From Pelotomaculum sp. (GTDB lineage Bacteria; Bacillota; Desulfotomaculia; Desulfotomaculales; Pelotomaculaceae), in contig DNIT01000181.1 of the NCBI GenBank assembly GCA_003489345.1, forward strand, positions 499-20,649: 20,151 nt of DNA, read 5' to 3'. Below the pieces are notes generated by a model. That model did not search any database. It saw nothing but the letters and a program-made list of their open reading frames with translations, and was not told the DNA's origin. Positions within the stretch are counted from its first letter, which is position 1, and the number at the start of each line of letters is the position of its first letter. This document shows positions 1-7,559 of this stretch, one piece after another. The position numbers and the translations under genes were made by a program.

Positions 1-1088
1 CTGCAGCAGCCGTCAATGAGGCCTGCCGCGGGGTACCTGCGGTTGTTAAAGTCTGCAATGGATGTGGTCAGGTACATTAAGCCGCCGCATTCAGCATATA
101 CGGGCATGCCGGAGGCGACCGCGGCTTTCAAGTCTTTCTGGAAAAGGGTGTTGTGGGACAGTTCTTCAAGGAACATTTCCGGGAAGCCCCCCCCAATATA
201 GAGGCCATGCAGGTCGGCAGGCAGTCCTTTCCCGCTCAGCGGACTGCACGGCACCAGTTCAGCACCAAGTGCTGTAAGCAGGTCAAGGGCGTCCTGGTAA
301 TAAAAATTAAAACCCCGGTCCTGCACCAGACCCAGCCTTACCCGGCGCTCACCGGGCATATCCGGAAAAAGGCGCCTGCCAGGTTTCGGCAAGCTTACTG
401 TTTCCCCTGCCAGGGCGATCAGACGGGCAAAATCGATCCCTTCCTCCACAGCTTGCTGCATTGCTGTCAAGTGTTCCGGCAATCTTGATTTTTCCGTGGT
501 TGGCAAAAGCCCCAGGTGTCTTTCCGGGAGCTGGATATCCGGTTGCCGGTAAACATAGCCGACAACCGGGAGCCGGCAGTTCGACTCAATTGCTTCTTTT
601 AATATCCGGTAGTGCCTCAGGTTGGATACGCGGTTAAGGATTACGCCGCAGATGTCGACGGCAGGGTCCATCTGTTGATAGCCTAAAACAACCGCGGCGG
701 CGCTGCGCGCCATGGAACGGGCGTCAAGGACCAAAATTACCGGGGTCGCAAGGATTTTGGCCACATGGGCGGAACTGCTGTTAGCAGTCGCGCCGATCCC
801 GTCATATAGTCCCATAACTCCCTCAATAATGGATATATCGGCGTCTACCGCTGCGCGAATAAAAAGTTCCCGCAACGTTTCTTCCCCCAGCATCCACCAG
901 TCCAGGTTGCGGCACATACGACCGGTGACAGCGTTATGATATCCCGGGTCAATGTAGTCGGGACCCACCTTAAAGGGTTGTACGTTTAAACCGCGCTTAT
1001 TTAGCGAGGCCATGATAGCTGTGGATAAGGTGGTTTTCCCCACCCCGCTGTTGGTACCGGCAATCAGTAGCCTGGGTATGCTTGGCAT
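1..1088 (-). CDS. cbiA: Cobyrinate a,c-diamide synthase CbiA (partial, C-terminus outside window)
   Basis: ATP- and glutamine-dependent amidation of the a and c side chains of (cob)yrinate in cobalamin synthesis, cytoplasmic. Translating from the ATG at 1088 gives 362 open codons with no stop before the window edge, so about 100 C-terminal residues of this roughly 450-residue family are missing. Seen: an N-terminal P-loop GTNSGVGKTT at residues 11-20, KVGPDYIDP shortly after it, the IEGVMGLYDG segment, and the class I amidotransferase elbow YAECGGLMY with the likely nucleophile Cys334. The ribosome site AGGAG sits inside the cbiB stop (TAGGAG), 10 bases before the ATG, so translation is probably coupled to cbiB. 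It is the last visible gene of the riboswitch-controlled cobU-cobQ-cbiB-cbiA run. Assignment to CbiA rather than its hydrogenobyrinate homologue CobB follows from cbiB-type neighbours and is an inference. Confidence 0.95.
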   Translation of the reverse strand, partial: MPSIPRLLIAGTNSGVGKTTLSTAIMASLNKRGLNVQPFKVGPDYIDPGYHNAVTGRMCRNLDWWMLGEETLRELFIRAAVDADISIIEGVMGLYDGIGATANSSSAHVAKILATPVILVLDARSMARSAAAVVLGYQQMDPAVDICGVILNRVSNLRHYRILKEAIESNCRLPVVGYVYRQPDIQLPERHLGLLPTTEKSRLPEHLTAMQQAVEEGIDFARLIALAGETVSLPKPGRRLFPDMPGERRVRLGLVQDRGFNFYYQDALDLLTALGAELVPCSPLSGKGLPADLHGLYIGGGFPEMFLEELSHNTLFQKDLKAAVASGMPVYAECGGLMYLTTSIADFNNRRYPAAGLIDGCC

Positions 1089-1098
1089 GAGGTCGCTC

Positions 1099-2058
1099 CT
1101 ATGTCAGCAGGTACCAGCCCGCAAGGCCCAGACCTGCTGTTAAAGTTGCTGTTACGTACATAATCTTGACGGTTTGCAGAATATGAAACGGTTTGAGAGG
1201 AGTCAAATCCTCCCCCAGGTAGGCCCTGAAAGAAGGGCTGCCCTGGTAGTAATTCAGTCCGCCCAATCTTATCTCCAGTGAACCGGCAACGGCAGCCTCG
1301 GGAATGCCGCTGTTGGGGCTGGGGTGGCTGGAAGAGTCTCTGCGCATCGACGAGATTGCCCCTTTGGTGTTCATCCCGAGCAGCCAGGAAGCTGCCGGGA
1401 TCAGAAAGCCGGTGATTCTTGCCGGGACATAATTGGCTATGTCGTCAAGGCGGGCGGAGGCTTTGCCAAAGTTTATATAGTGTTCATTTTTATAGCCCAG
1501 CATCGAGTCCAGGGTATTGATTGCCCGGTAGGCCATAGCCAGTGGAGCGCCGCCCAGCAGGGCATAAAAAACGGGTGAGACAATTCCGTCAACAATATTC
1601 TCGGCGATGGTTTCAACCGTGGCCCTGGTGACGTCAGCGGCATCCATTTGCTCCGTGTCCCGTCCGACAATCCATCCCACCTTGCGGCGGGCTTCGGCCA
1701 AATCGCCCTTTTGCAAAGAGTTGTAAACATCACAGGCTGCCACGGCCAGGCTTCTAGCTGCGATGGTGGTGTAAATAATCCAAACGGTAAGGCCACAGCC
1801 AAACCAGTAGTGTATTGCATAGGCCCCCCTGACCAAGCAGGCGGTTACCAGCCAGCTGCCCCCGGCAACTATAACCGCCACCAGAGCGCCGCATACCTGC
1901 AGGGCCGCGGGACCCTTGAAAAAACGCCGCACCCCCGCTTCCAGGCAGGAGATAACCTTGCCGATTAAAACCACCGGGTGGGGCCAGCTATGCGGGTCTC
2001 CCAAAACCAGGTCCAGCAGGTAGGCGGCAAACACAAAAAGTCCGGCGTTTACAGGCAT
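1099..2058 (-). CDS. cbiB: Adenosylcobinamide-phosphate synthase CbiB
   Basis: Integral membrane enzyme that attaches aminopropanol (or its phosphate) to adenosylcobyrate, giving adenosylcobinamide (phosphate). The 319-residue protein has the family's usual length and opening: a hydrophobic N-terminus followed by DLVLGDPHSWPHPVVLIG. Further family features are the GRDTEQMDAADVTRATVETI region, the VDGIVSPVFYALLGG membrane segment, the stretch around RAINTLDSMLGYKN and the SPNSGIPEAAVAG motif near residue 250. Several strongly hydrophobic segments fit a polytopic protein. It starts with ATG six bases after the cobQ stop; the ribosome site is weak (GGG within the cobQ end), so coupling with cobQ is likely. 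It lies third in the cobalamin operon, between cobQ and cbiA, where its substrate is made. Confidence 0.97.
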   Translation of the reverse strand: MPVNAGLFVFAAYLLDLVLGDPHSWPHPVVLIGKVISCLEAGVRRFFKGPAALQVCGALVAVIVAGGSWLVTACLVRGAYAIHYWFGCGLTVWIIYTTIAARSLAVAACDVYNSLQKGDLAEARRKVGWIVGRDTEQMDAADVTRATVETIAENIVDGIVSPVFYALLGGAPLAMAYRAINTLDSMLGYKNEHYINFGKASARLDDIANYVPARITGFLIPAASWLLGMNTKGAISSMRRDSSSHPSPNSGIPEAAVAGSLEIRLGGLNYYQGSPSFRAYLGEDLTPLKPFHILQTVKIMYVTATLTAGLGLAGWYLLT

Positions 2059-2064
2059 TTCAAT

Positions 2065-3621
2065 TTACCCATGGCAGAAAGGTCCCTCCAGGCCAAGCAG
2101 GCCATAAATCTTTTCCATAGCCAGACTGCTCCGGACAACCGCTGCCAGCTTGTCAAAATCTCTCTCCCTCTGCTCACGGACCAAAAGGGTACCCGAGTCC
2201 GGCAGGGGTTCAAGTCCTTTTCTTCTGCGCAAAGTGTTAATCAGACGCCTGCGGAAGGAATCACTGTCAAAGATACCGTGGATATACGTGCCGAAAACAA
2301 GGCCGTCCGGGCTTACAGCCCCGTCTGGGAAGAAAACCTTTTCCCCCGAGCGTACCAGTATGGTAAAGGCGGGCCTCACGTCCGGGGCCAGTTCGGTCCT
2401 GCCCATATGGATCTCGTAACCGTTGATCCTGGTGTCTGAGGCTTCATAAAGAAAAAGCCCGGAACCGGCAACTTCAGCCTCCACCTGGGTGGTGATTTTT
2501 TCCGGAGCAAAAGTGGTTGAAGTGTCCAGGAGCCCAAGCCCGTCCAGGCGTGGAATTTCAGACTCGGTATGCAAAGGGTCGTTTAGCTCCCTACCCAGCA
2601 TCTGAAAACCACCGCAGATGCCGATGACCGGGGTTCCCTTACGGTAAAAGGCAACGATCTGCGCCGCTAATCCGGAGCGGTTCAGGAACGCCAGGTCGCC
2701 GATGGTATTCTTGCTGCCCGGCAGGATGATTAAATCCGGCTCACCCAGACTGTTTCCCTTGCTTACGTACCGGAGCCTGACGTCAGGCTCGTCCTCCAGC
2801 GGGTCAAAGTCCGTGAAATTGGAGATGTGCGGTAGATTAACAACCGCTATATCAACCCAGCCCTGTTCTTCGACCAGTTCGGCGCGGCTTCTATCCTCAG
2901 GTATGGTATCCTCCTCCTGAACCCTGAACCCCTGAAAATAAGGGACCACCCCGATTACCGGTTTACCGGTTTTCTCTTCTAAAAATTTCACCGCAGGTTG
3001 AAAGAGGCTGATATCACCGCGGAATTTGTTGATAATAATGCCGCACACACGCGCGCGGTCGTCGGGAGCTATCAGTTCCAGGGTGCCTACTACTGAGGCC
3101 AGGGCCCCCCCTTTATCAATATCGGCTACGAGCAAAACCGGTGCTTGCGCCATCCTGGCGATACGCATGTTGACAATTTCGTGCTCCTGAAGATTGACCT
3201 CAGCCGGACTGCCGGCGCCTTCGATCACCACCATATCATTTGCCGCAAGCAGCCGGTTTAGAGCCCCTTCGATTATTTCCAGGGCTTTAGGCGCGTAATC
3301 CGTATGGTAACGCATGGCGGACAGGTTGCCCACAGGCTTGCCCAGGACTACCACCTGGGACGATGCGTGTCCGGTAGGTTTGAGCAGGATCGGGTTCATA
3401 TCTACAGAAGGGTCCAGACCCGCAGCTTCAGCCTGCACCACCTGCGCCCGCCCCATTTCACCGCCGTCTCTGGTGACAAAGGAATTCAGGGCCATGTTCT
3501 GTGACTTAAAAGGGGCGACACGGTAACCATCCTGTTTAAAAATGCGGCAAAGCGCAGCAACCAGGACGCTTTTGCCTACGTGTGAAGCTGTTCCCTGAAT
3601 CATGATCGTCTTGGCCGACAT
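2065..3621 (-). CDS. cobQ: Cobyric acid synthase CobQ (CbiP)
   Basis: Amidates four side chains (b, d, e, g) of adenosylcobyrinate a,c-diamide, using glutamine and ATP, to give adenosylcobyrate. From the ATG at 3621 the protein has 518 residues, typical of the family. Seen: the dethiobiotin-synthetase-like N-domain with GTASHVGKS at residues 10-18, KSQNMALNS at 39-47, IEGAGSPAEVNL at 133-144, DIDKGG at 167-172, then a class I amidotransferase domain with GICGGFQMLG (nucleophile Cys336) and the YIHGIFD histidine segment. Start choice: the frame is open to a TTG at 3627, but GGAG lies only 3 bases before that codon and 9 bases before the ATG at 3621. The ATG follows the cobU stop by 2 bases (TGATTATG), which fits translational coupling. 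Confidence 0.97.
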   Translation of the reverse strand: MSAKTIMIQGTASHVGKSVLVAALCRIFKQDGYRVAPFKSQNMALNSFVTRDGGEMGRAQVVQAEAAGLDPSVDMNPILLKPTGHASSQVVVLGKPVGNLSAMRYHTDYAPKALEIIEGALNRLLAANDMVVIEGAGSPAEVNLQEHEIVNMRIARMAQAPVLLVADIDKGGALASVVGTLELIAPDDRARVCGIIINKFRGDISLFQPAVKFLEEKTGKPVIGVVPYFQGFRVQEEDTIPEDRSRAELVEEQGWVDIAVVNLPHISNFTDFDPLEDEPDVRLRYVSKGNSLGEPDLIILPGSKNTIGDLAFLNRSGLAAQIVAFYRKGTPVIGICGGFQMLGRELNDPLHTESEIPRLDGLGLLDTSTTFAPEKITTQVEAEVAGSGLFLYEASDTRINGYEIHMGRTELAPDVRPAFTILVRSGEKVFFPDGAVSPDGLVFGTYIHGIFDSDSFRRRLINTLRRRKGLEPLPDSGTLLVREQRERDFDKLAAVVRSSLAMEKIYGLLGLEGPFCHG

Positions 3622-3623
3622 AA

Positions 3624-4196
3624 TCAATCACTCCATTTTTGCTCTGTCAGCGACTTAATCTCCAGAGGAAGACCGGCTATTGTTAAGTAGACCTGATCCG
3701 CTTTTGCGGCCAACAGCTGATTGACCTTTCCTGCCAGATCTCGGAACGTCCTGCTTATGGGATACTCCGGAACCAGGCCCAACCCGACTTCGCTTGAAAC
3801 GATAATCAGGTGTTGGCCCTGGTGAATCGTTTCGGCTGCGGCTTGGGCCTGCTCAAGGATATATTCCTGCTTTTCAGCAGTCGCAGTTCCGCTGCGTTGC
3901 AGGTTTTCTGCCAAAAGAAGATTGGTAAGCCAAAGGGTGACGCAGTCCAGAAGAAACACGTCGCCCTGCTTTCCTTTTTTCAAAACCCCAAGGATATTTG
4001 TCGGTTCTTCAAACGTGATCCAAGATGCAGGTCTTCGTTCCTGGTGCAGTTTGACCCTTTCAGCCATTTCCGGGTCTTGTATTGCAGCCGTGGCAATATA
4101 TTTAACAGTCCCTCCAAGCCGTGAAGCTATTTTCTCCGCCAACTCGCTTTTACCGCTGCGGGCTCCTCCCAATACCAGGATAAGTTTTCCTTTCAT
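3624..4196 (-). CDS. cobU: Adenosylcobinamide kinase / adenosylcobinamide-phosphate guanylyltransferase CobU
   Basis: Bifunctional enzyme that phosphorylates adenosylcobinamide and then transfers GMP to it, giving adenosylcobinamide-GDP for nucleotide-loop assembly. From the ATG at 4196 the product has 190 residues. The P-loop GGARSGKS is at residues 10-17 and the HQERRP motif, with His51 as the expected guanylylated residue, follows. DCVTLWLTNLL and EVGLGLVPEYPISRTFRDLAG are family signatures. The frame is open to a TTG at 4214, but the ATG places MKGKLILVLGGARSGKS as in relatives and has GGTGG just before it. It is the first gene behind the B12 riboswitch and its terminator, so it should be shut off when cobalamin is plentiful. 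Its stop lies 2 bases before the cobQ start. Confidence 0.96.
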   Translation of the reverse strand: MKGKLILVLGGARSGKSELAEKIASRLGGTVKYIATAAIQDPEMAERVKLHQERRPASWITFEEPTNILGVLKKGKQGDVFLLDCVTLWLTNLLLAENLQRSGTATAEKQEYILEQAQAAAETIHQGQHLIIVSSEVGLGLVPEYPISRTFRDLAGKVNQLLAAKADQVYLTIAGLPLEIKSLTEQKWSD

Positions 4197-4256
4197 AGTC
4201 CACCAGCCGATCAATGCTCTAAATAAATTTTCCCTTGGCGACCTGCGGGCTTACAA

Positions 4257-4287
4257 ATAAAAGCCCCGCCTCCTTAAAGGAATGGGG
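4257..4287 (-). terminator. Intrinsic terminator of the cobalamin riboswitch
   Basis: On the minus strand a hairpin with an outer CCCC/GGGG pairing and an inner CCT/AGG pairing is followed by CTTTTATTT. It lies between the riboswitch core and cobU, in the place of a transcriptional expression platform. The stem has an internal loop, so it is not a perfect hairpin. The position and T-rich tail make termination the likely mechanism; that ligand binding favours this hairpin is inference from the riboswitch class. Confidence 0.75.
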
Positions 4288-4324
4288 TTTGTGTGAAGCA
4301 ATTTTACCCGCCGCCCCCTTTACC

Positions 4325-4510
4325 TCGAAGGATATCCGGTCGTTACCCGCAGGCAGGTATCCTGGCTTCCGTTTACCCACATTTACTCCCTTAAGCCCGG
4401 CCGGGCATTAAAGCGCTGTGCGCGTAACCGGTTACAGCGGCGGGACCGCTCAGGTATCGCACCTGATTCCCCAATTACACCCAAAAGGGCGACTGCGGCA
4501 ATTTAATTTT
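4325..4510 (-). promoter_or_regulatory. Cobalamin (adenosylcobalamin) riboswitch
   Basis: The minus strand carries the conserved landmarks of the B12 riboswitch in order: GGGGAATCAGGTGCGA followed by ACCTGAGCGGTCCCGCCGC and TGTAACCG (about 4420-4475), a variable GC-rich arm, and the B12 box AAGCCAGGATACCTGCCTG at about 4348-4368. It lies directly upstream of cobU, with a terminator in between, so it should sense adenosylcobalamin and end transcription of cobU-cobQ-cbiB-cbiA when the cofactor is abundant. The outer limits are approximate. No convincing -35/-10 pair was found in the short stretch between it and the DUF3842 stop. Confidence 0.95.
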
Positions 4511-4558
4511 TCATATTCCACATCATCTACCATTATCCTGCAGAGCAAGAACTATTTA

Positions 4559-4969
4559 TCATGCAATAATATCCTTTACCTTTTTAACCAATTCCTCAAT
4601 CAGGTGCGGTAACGGCTCAGCCTTTAAACCGACGATATCAATGCCGGAGCGGCTAAGCGGCAGGAGCACCTTGCGGGCGGGACTGGAAGCAATGGCTTCC
4701 GCCATTTTGGGAGTCAACTCGCCCAGCATGGCGTTTGGAAACAAAATGCTGATTGGCCCGACAATGATGTCAACCCGTAGAGCATTGTAGAGTACGGCAT
4801 TTTCACCGGTTGCTCCTTCGTTGGCGCCTGCCCGCAGCATTACGGAAGTAGCCAGGGCATTGGTTCCAAGGGCCAAAAACTCAATATTTTCAGGTAATTC
4901 CCGGCGCAGTCTTTCAGTAAGGTGTTTGCCTATACCTCCACCCTGCCCGTCAATCACGGCTATTCGCAC
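4559..4969 (-). CDS. DUF3842 family protein, function unknown
   Basis: A 136-residue protein I recognise as the DUF3842 family by its opening RIAVIDGQGGGIGKHL, which resembles a dinucleotide-binding beta-alpha turn, and by the ALGTNALATSVMLRAGAN and GPISILFPNAMLGELTP stretches. No biochemical role is established to my knowledge. The frame starts with GTG at 4969, with a GC-rich GGCGGCGG six bases ahead that is a poor ribosome site; no closer in-frame ATG fits. It is separated from the upstream aminotransferase block by a terminator and has its own -10-type promoter. Downstream lies the B12 riboswitch, so it is transcribed toward the cobalamin operon but is not part of the riboswitch-controlled unit. 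A nucleotide-binding role is inference from the glycine-rich turn only. Confidence 0.85.
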   Translation of the reverse strand: MRIAVIDGQGGGIGKHLTERLRRELPENIEFLALGTNALATSVMLRAGANEGATGENAVLYNALRVDIIVGPISILFPNAMLGELTPKMAEAIASSPARKVLLPLSRSGIDIVGLKAEPLPHLIEELVKKVKDIIA

Positions 4970-5008
4970 TAAAAACCGCCGCCATTCATAATATTTGTAA
5001 TATATAGC

Positions 5009-5017
5009 ATTATACCA
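5009..5017 (-). promoter_or_regulatory. Extended -10 promoter for the DUF3842 gene
   Basis: The minus strand reads TGGTATAAT, a TGn extension joined to a perfect TATAAT, about 40 bases before the GTG start of the DUF3842 gene. It lies just past the terminator at 5025-5049, which supports a fresh transcription start. No good -35 hexamer stands 17-18 bases upstream, as is common for extended -10 promoters. Confidence 0.55.
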
Positions 5018-5024
5018 TATATGA

Positions 5025-5049
5025 CCAAAAAAAAGACCCCCCGGGGTCT
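5025..5049 (-). terminator. Intrinsic terminator after the dipeptidase-to-coiled-coil gene block
   Basis: Minus strand: a perfect 7-bp stem AGACCCC / GGGGTCT with a 2-base gap at its centre, followed by a run of eight T. It lies about 90 bases after the stop of the small coiled-coil gene, so it ends the transcript that begins upstream of the dipeptidase or earlier. The 2-nt centre means the innermost pairs open to form the loop. Confidence 0.85.
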
Positions 5050-5138
5050 ACCGCTTGTCGATTAAACATTAAACAAGGCGTATTATGCCAATATTAACAG
5101 TTATTGCCATCCTGTGTATATATCTGTGGATAGATTAT

Positions 5139-5414
5139 TCATTTGTGAAAATTTTGAGAGGCGCCATCCTGAAGTTTTGACTCCAACTCCATTATCTGCC
5201 TGTTTTTATGTAATAACCGCTGGGCATAGCGATAATTGTTATGTTGGAGTTTACGGTTTTCCCTTTCCAGGCGGGACAGAAATCCAGCTTTATCCTTTTC
5301 AATTTTTTCAATCAAGTTCATGAGTACTCTCCGGCTTAACCTGAGCTGTTCAACTTTTTCCTCAAGCTCAAGGACCCTATCCTTGAGAAACTCAACATCT
5401 ATCCTTTCTTCCAC
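5139..5414 (-). CDS. Small coiled-coil protein, unrecognised
   Basis: A 91-residue, highly charged protein that I do not recognise. Nearly its whole length is heptad-like: ELEEKVEQLRLSRRVLMNLIEKI, then LERENRKLQHNNYRYAQRLLHKNRQIMELESKL, with leucines and isoleucines at regular spacing, so a long helical coiled coil is the likely fold. It has no signal peptide or membrane segment. It starts with GTG, with GAGGAG eight bases ahead, a convincing ribosome site that supports it as a real gene. It is the last gene before the terminator at 5025-5049 and follows the aminotransferase by 93 bases. Function unknown; a scaffold or DNA/membrane-associated role would be guesswork. Confidence 0.75.
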   Translation of the reverse strand: MEERIDVEFLKDRVLELEEKVEQLRLSRRVLMNLIEKIEKDKAGFLSRLERENRKLQHNNYRYAQRLLHKNRQIMELESKLQDGASQNFHK

Positions 5415-5507
5415 GGCGGCATCTCCTCACCAGGTGTTTCAATCCTAGTATATGCCGGCTTGCAGGCCAATAGACATTTGGAGCAGGTTCCCTCACTCAG
5501 TGATTAA

Positions 5508-6674
5508 TTAAAGGAAATTAAAATTTTGACCAATCCGCTGTACTGCTTCAACCAGCAAGATTTCGTCTTTTACCAGGGCAATCCTGACGTAACCCTCCCC
5601 CATCTCACCAAAAGCAATACCGGGAATAACAATTATACCGGCTTTTTCCAGCAGGTCGGCGGCAAAAAAGCTGGAGGAAGTATAGCCGCGTGGAATTGGC
5701 GCCCATAAAAACATGGACGCACTGGGCTTGGGGATCTGCCAGCCCAACCTGGCCAGTCCGTCAACAAGCACATCGCGGCGCCTTTGATAGGTGCGGGCAT
5801 TCTCTTTGACGCATTCCTGCGGACCGGTCAGGGCCGCTACGGCAGCTTCCTGGACAGCAAAAAACACCCCGTAATCAATGTTGGATTTGACCAAGGCCAG
5901 GCTGGATACTGCCTTTTGATTGCCTACGGCAAAGCCAACTCTGCAGCCGGCCATATTGTAAGTCTTGGAAAGCGAGTAGAACTCAACTCCCACCTCTTTT
6001 GCGCCGGGGACTTCCAAAAAGCTCATCGGTTTAAAACCGTCGTAGGCCAGTTCGGCGTAAGCCACATCATGACAGACGAGGATGTCATATTTGCGCGCAA
6101 ACTCTACCACCTGCATAAAAAATTCCCTATCAGCTGAAACGGCAACCGGATTATTGGGGTAATTAAGCCACATCATTTTGGCCCTGGCGGCAATTTCCTC
6201 CGGGATTTGGGAAAGATCAGGCAAAAACCGGTTTTCCGCCAGGAGGGGAAGAGGATAGATTTCGCCCCCTGCCATCTGAATGCCGAAGCTGTAAATCGGG
6301 TATCCAGGATCGGGCACCAGGGCCAGATCTCCCGGGTCGACATAAGCCATGGCCAAATGAGCGAGACCATCCTGGGAACCCATCAGCACCAGGATCTCGC
6401 GGTCAGGGTCAAGGTCGACATGAAAGTGTTTTTTATACCAGCCAGATAAAGCCTCATGCAGGCGGGGTGTCCCACCCAGGGAATACGAATAATTTTCCGG
6501 GTCGCCGACAGCTTTGCGGAGAGCCTCAACAATGTGGGGTGCAGGGGGTCGGTCGGGACTGCCCACTCCAAGGTTGATAACTTCTACGCCTCTGGCCTCA
6601 ACAGTTTTTTTGCGTATTTCCATCTCATTAAAAACGCCTGAAGACAGGCTTTGCATTCTCCTTGCTATGTTCAT
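5508..6674 (-). CDS. Class I aminotransferase, probable LL-diaminopimelate aminotransferase (DapL type)
   Basis: PLP-dependent fold-type I aminotransferase, 388 residues from the ATG at 6674. Seen: INLGVGSPDRPP near the N-terminus, GSQDGLAHLAM after residue 98, NYPNNP at 171-176, HDVAYAEL with the PLP-ring Asp203, and SLSKTYNMAGCRVGF with the Schiff-base lysine Lys237 and phosphate-binding Arg245. A C-terminal GYVRIAL holds the expected carboxylate-binding arginine. Overall spacing fits the DapL/AlaC branch. In clostridia such proteins are usually called LL-diaminopimelate aminotransferase, which makes LL-diaminopimelate from tetrahydrodipicolinate for lysine and peptidoglycan. Substrate cannot be fixed from sequence alone; alanine or aspartate transaminase are alternatives. 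Two ATGs stand in tandem; GGGAGG is 2 bases before the first (6677) and 5 before the second, so the second is preferred. It follows the PHP gene closely. Confidence 0.9.
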   Translation of the reverse strand: MNIARRMQSLSSGVFNEMEIRKKTVEARGVEVINLGVGSPDRPPAPHIVEALRKAVGDPENYSYSLGGTPRLHEALSGWYKKHFHVDLDPDREILVLMGSQDGLAHLAMAYVDPGDLALVPDPGYPIYSFGIQMAGGEIYPLPLLAENRFLPDLSQIPEEIAARAKMMWLNYPNNPVAVSADREFFMQVVEFARKYDILVCHDVAYAELAYDGFKPMSFLEVPGAKEVGVEFYSLSKTYNMAGCRVGFAVGNQKAVSSLALVKSNIDYGVFFAVQEAAVAALTGPQECVKENARTYQRRRDVLVDGLARLGWQIPKPSASMFLWAPIPRGYTSSSFFAADLLEKAGIIVIPGIAFGEMGEGYVRIALVKDEILLVEAVQRIGQNFNFL

Positions 6675-6689
6675 CATTACCTCCCGAAT

Positions 6690-7526
6690 TCAAAAAGCGC
6701 ACGCTCTTTTTGCTTTTAAAGCCTCCACTACGCCGTAAGGCACGGCAACCAAACCCAGTCTGCCTTCGGCATAGCGCTCCGGACCGTGATAGTCCGAACC
6801 GCCCGTGGCAATTAAGCCTTTTCTGCGAGCCAGCCTCTCATAATAACCGGCCAGTTCCCTGTCGTGCGCCGGATGATGGGCCTCCAGACCGGCGATTCCT
6901 GCTTTTATCAACTCATCTAGCAACTCTTCAAGCGGCGCTTGATCGCTGAGCAGGCCGGGGTGAGCCAGCACCGCAACCCCTCCGCAAGCGCGGATCAGAT
7001 GGATCGCCTCTGCCGGAGTGAGTCTGACGCGGGGTACGTAAGCCGGTCGCCCGTACCCAATATAAAGCTCAAAAGCCTCGGACATAGTCTTTACCCTACC
7101 TGTTTCCACCATGGCTGCGGCAAGGTGGGGGCGGCCCAGCGAACCATTGCCTGCAATAGCCCGGACCCGGTCAAGGTTAACCGGAAAGCCTAAATCCTGC
7201 AATCTTTTTACCATGTTTTCCATGCGCAGTTCCCGGTCACTGCGCATAGACGAAAGCCTTGCCAGAAACTCCCGGTCTTGCGTGTCGACCAGGTAGCCTA
7301 ATATATGGACTTCCTGACCGTGGTACTCCGAGCCAAGCTCAATACCGGGTATTATTTCAAGGTTATGCTGTCTGCCGGCTGTTATAGCAGGCTCAATTCC
7401 TTCTAGGGTGTCATGGTCTGTAATGGCTATTGCGCCCAGGCCCATTGCTTTTGCCTTTGCTGTGACTTCAGCCGGACTCTCCGTACCGTCTGAATAATTG
7501 GTATGGACATGCAGGTCAACCTCCAT
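6690..7526 (-). CDS. PHP-domain metal-dependent phosphoesterase (TrpH/RNase AM-like)
   Basis: PHP-superfamily hydrolase using a cluster of metal ions. From the ATG at 7526 it has 278 residues. Metal-ligand motifs appear in order: DLHVH at residues 4-8, TDHDT at 36-40, GIELGSEYHGQEVH at 61-74, GRPHLA at 131-136, AHPG at 188-191 and GGSDYHG at 242-248. This matches the single-domain group that includes E. coli TrpH/RNase AM and 3',5'-nucleotide bisphosphate phosphatases, not the polymerase-linked PHP proteins. Likely substrates are nucleoside bisphosphates or 5' ends of short RNAs; this is by family. The frame is open to an ATG at 7556, but that codon has no good ribosome site, whereas AAAGGGCGG lies 8 bases before the ATG at 7526 and the resulting MEVDLHVHT matches family openings. 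Confidence 0.9.
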   Translation of the reverse strand: MEVDLHVHTNYSDGTESPAEVTAKAKAMGLGAIAITDHDTLEGIEPAITAGRQHNLEIIPGIELGSEYHGQEVHILGYLVDTQDREFLARLSSMRSDRELRMENMVKRLQDLGFPVNLDRVRAIAGNGSLGRPHLAAAMVETGRVKTMSEAFELYIGYGRPAYVPRVRLTPAEAIHLIRACGGVAVLAHPGLLSDQAPLEELLDELIKAGIAGLEAHHPAHDRELAGYYERLARRKGLIATGGSDYHGPERYAEGRLGLVAVPYGVVEALKAKRACAF

Positions 7527-7559
7527 TAACATCACCGCCCTTTGAAACTTCGACATTAT

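Noticed and set aside
1978..2439. 153-codon plus-strand open frame
   Set aside because: It lies opposite cbiB and cobQ, whose protein motifs are unambiguous; it is an antisense shadow.
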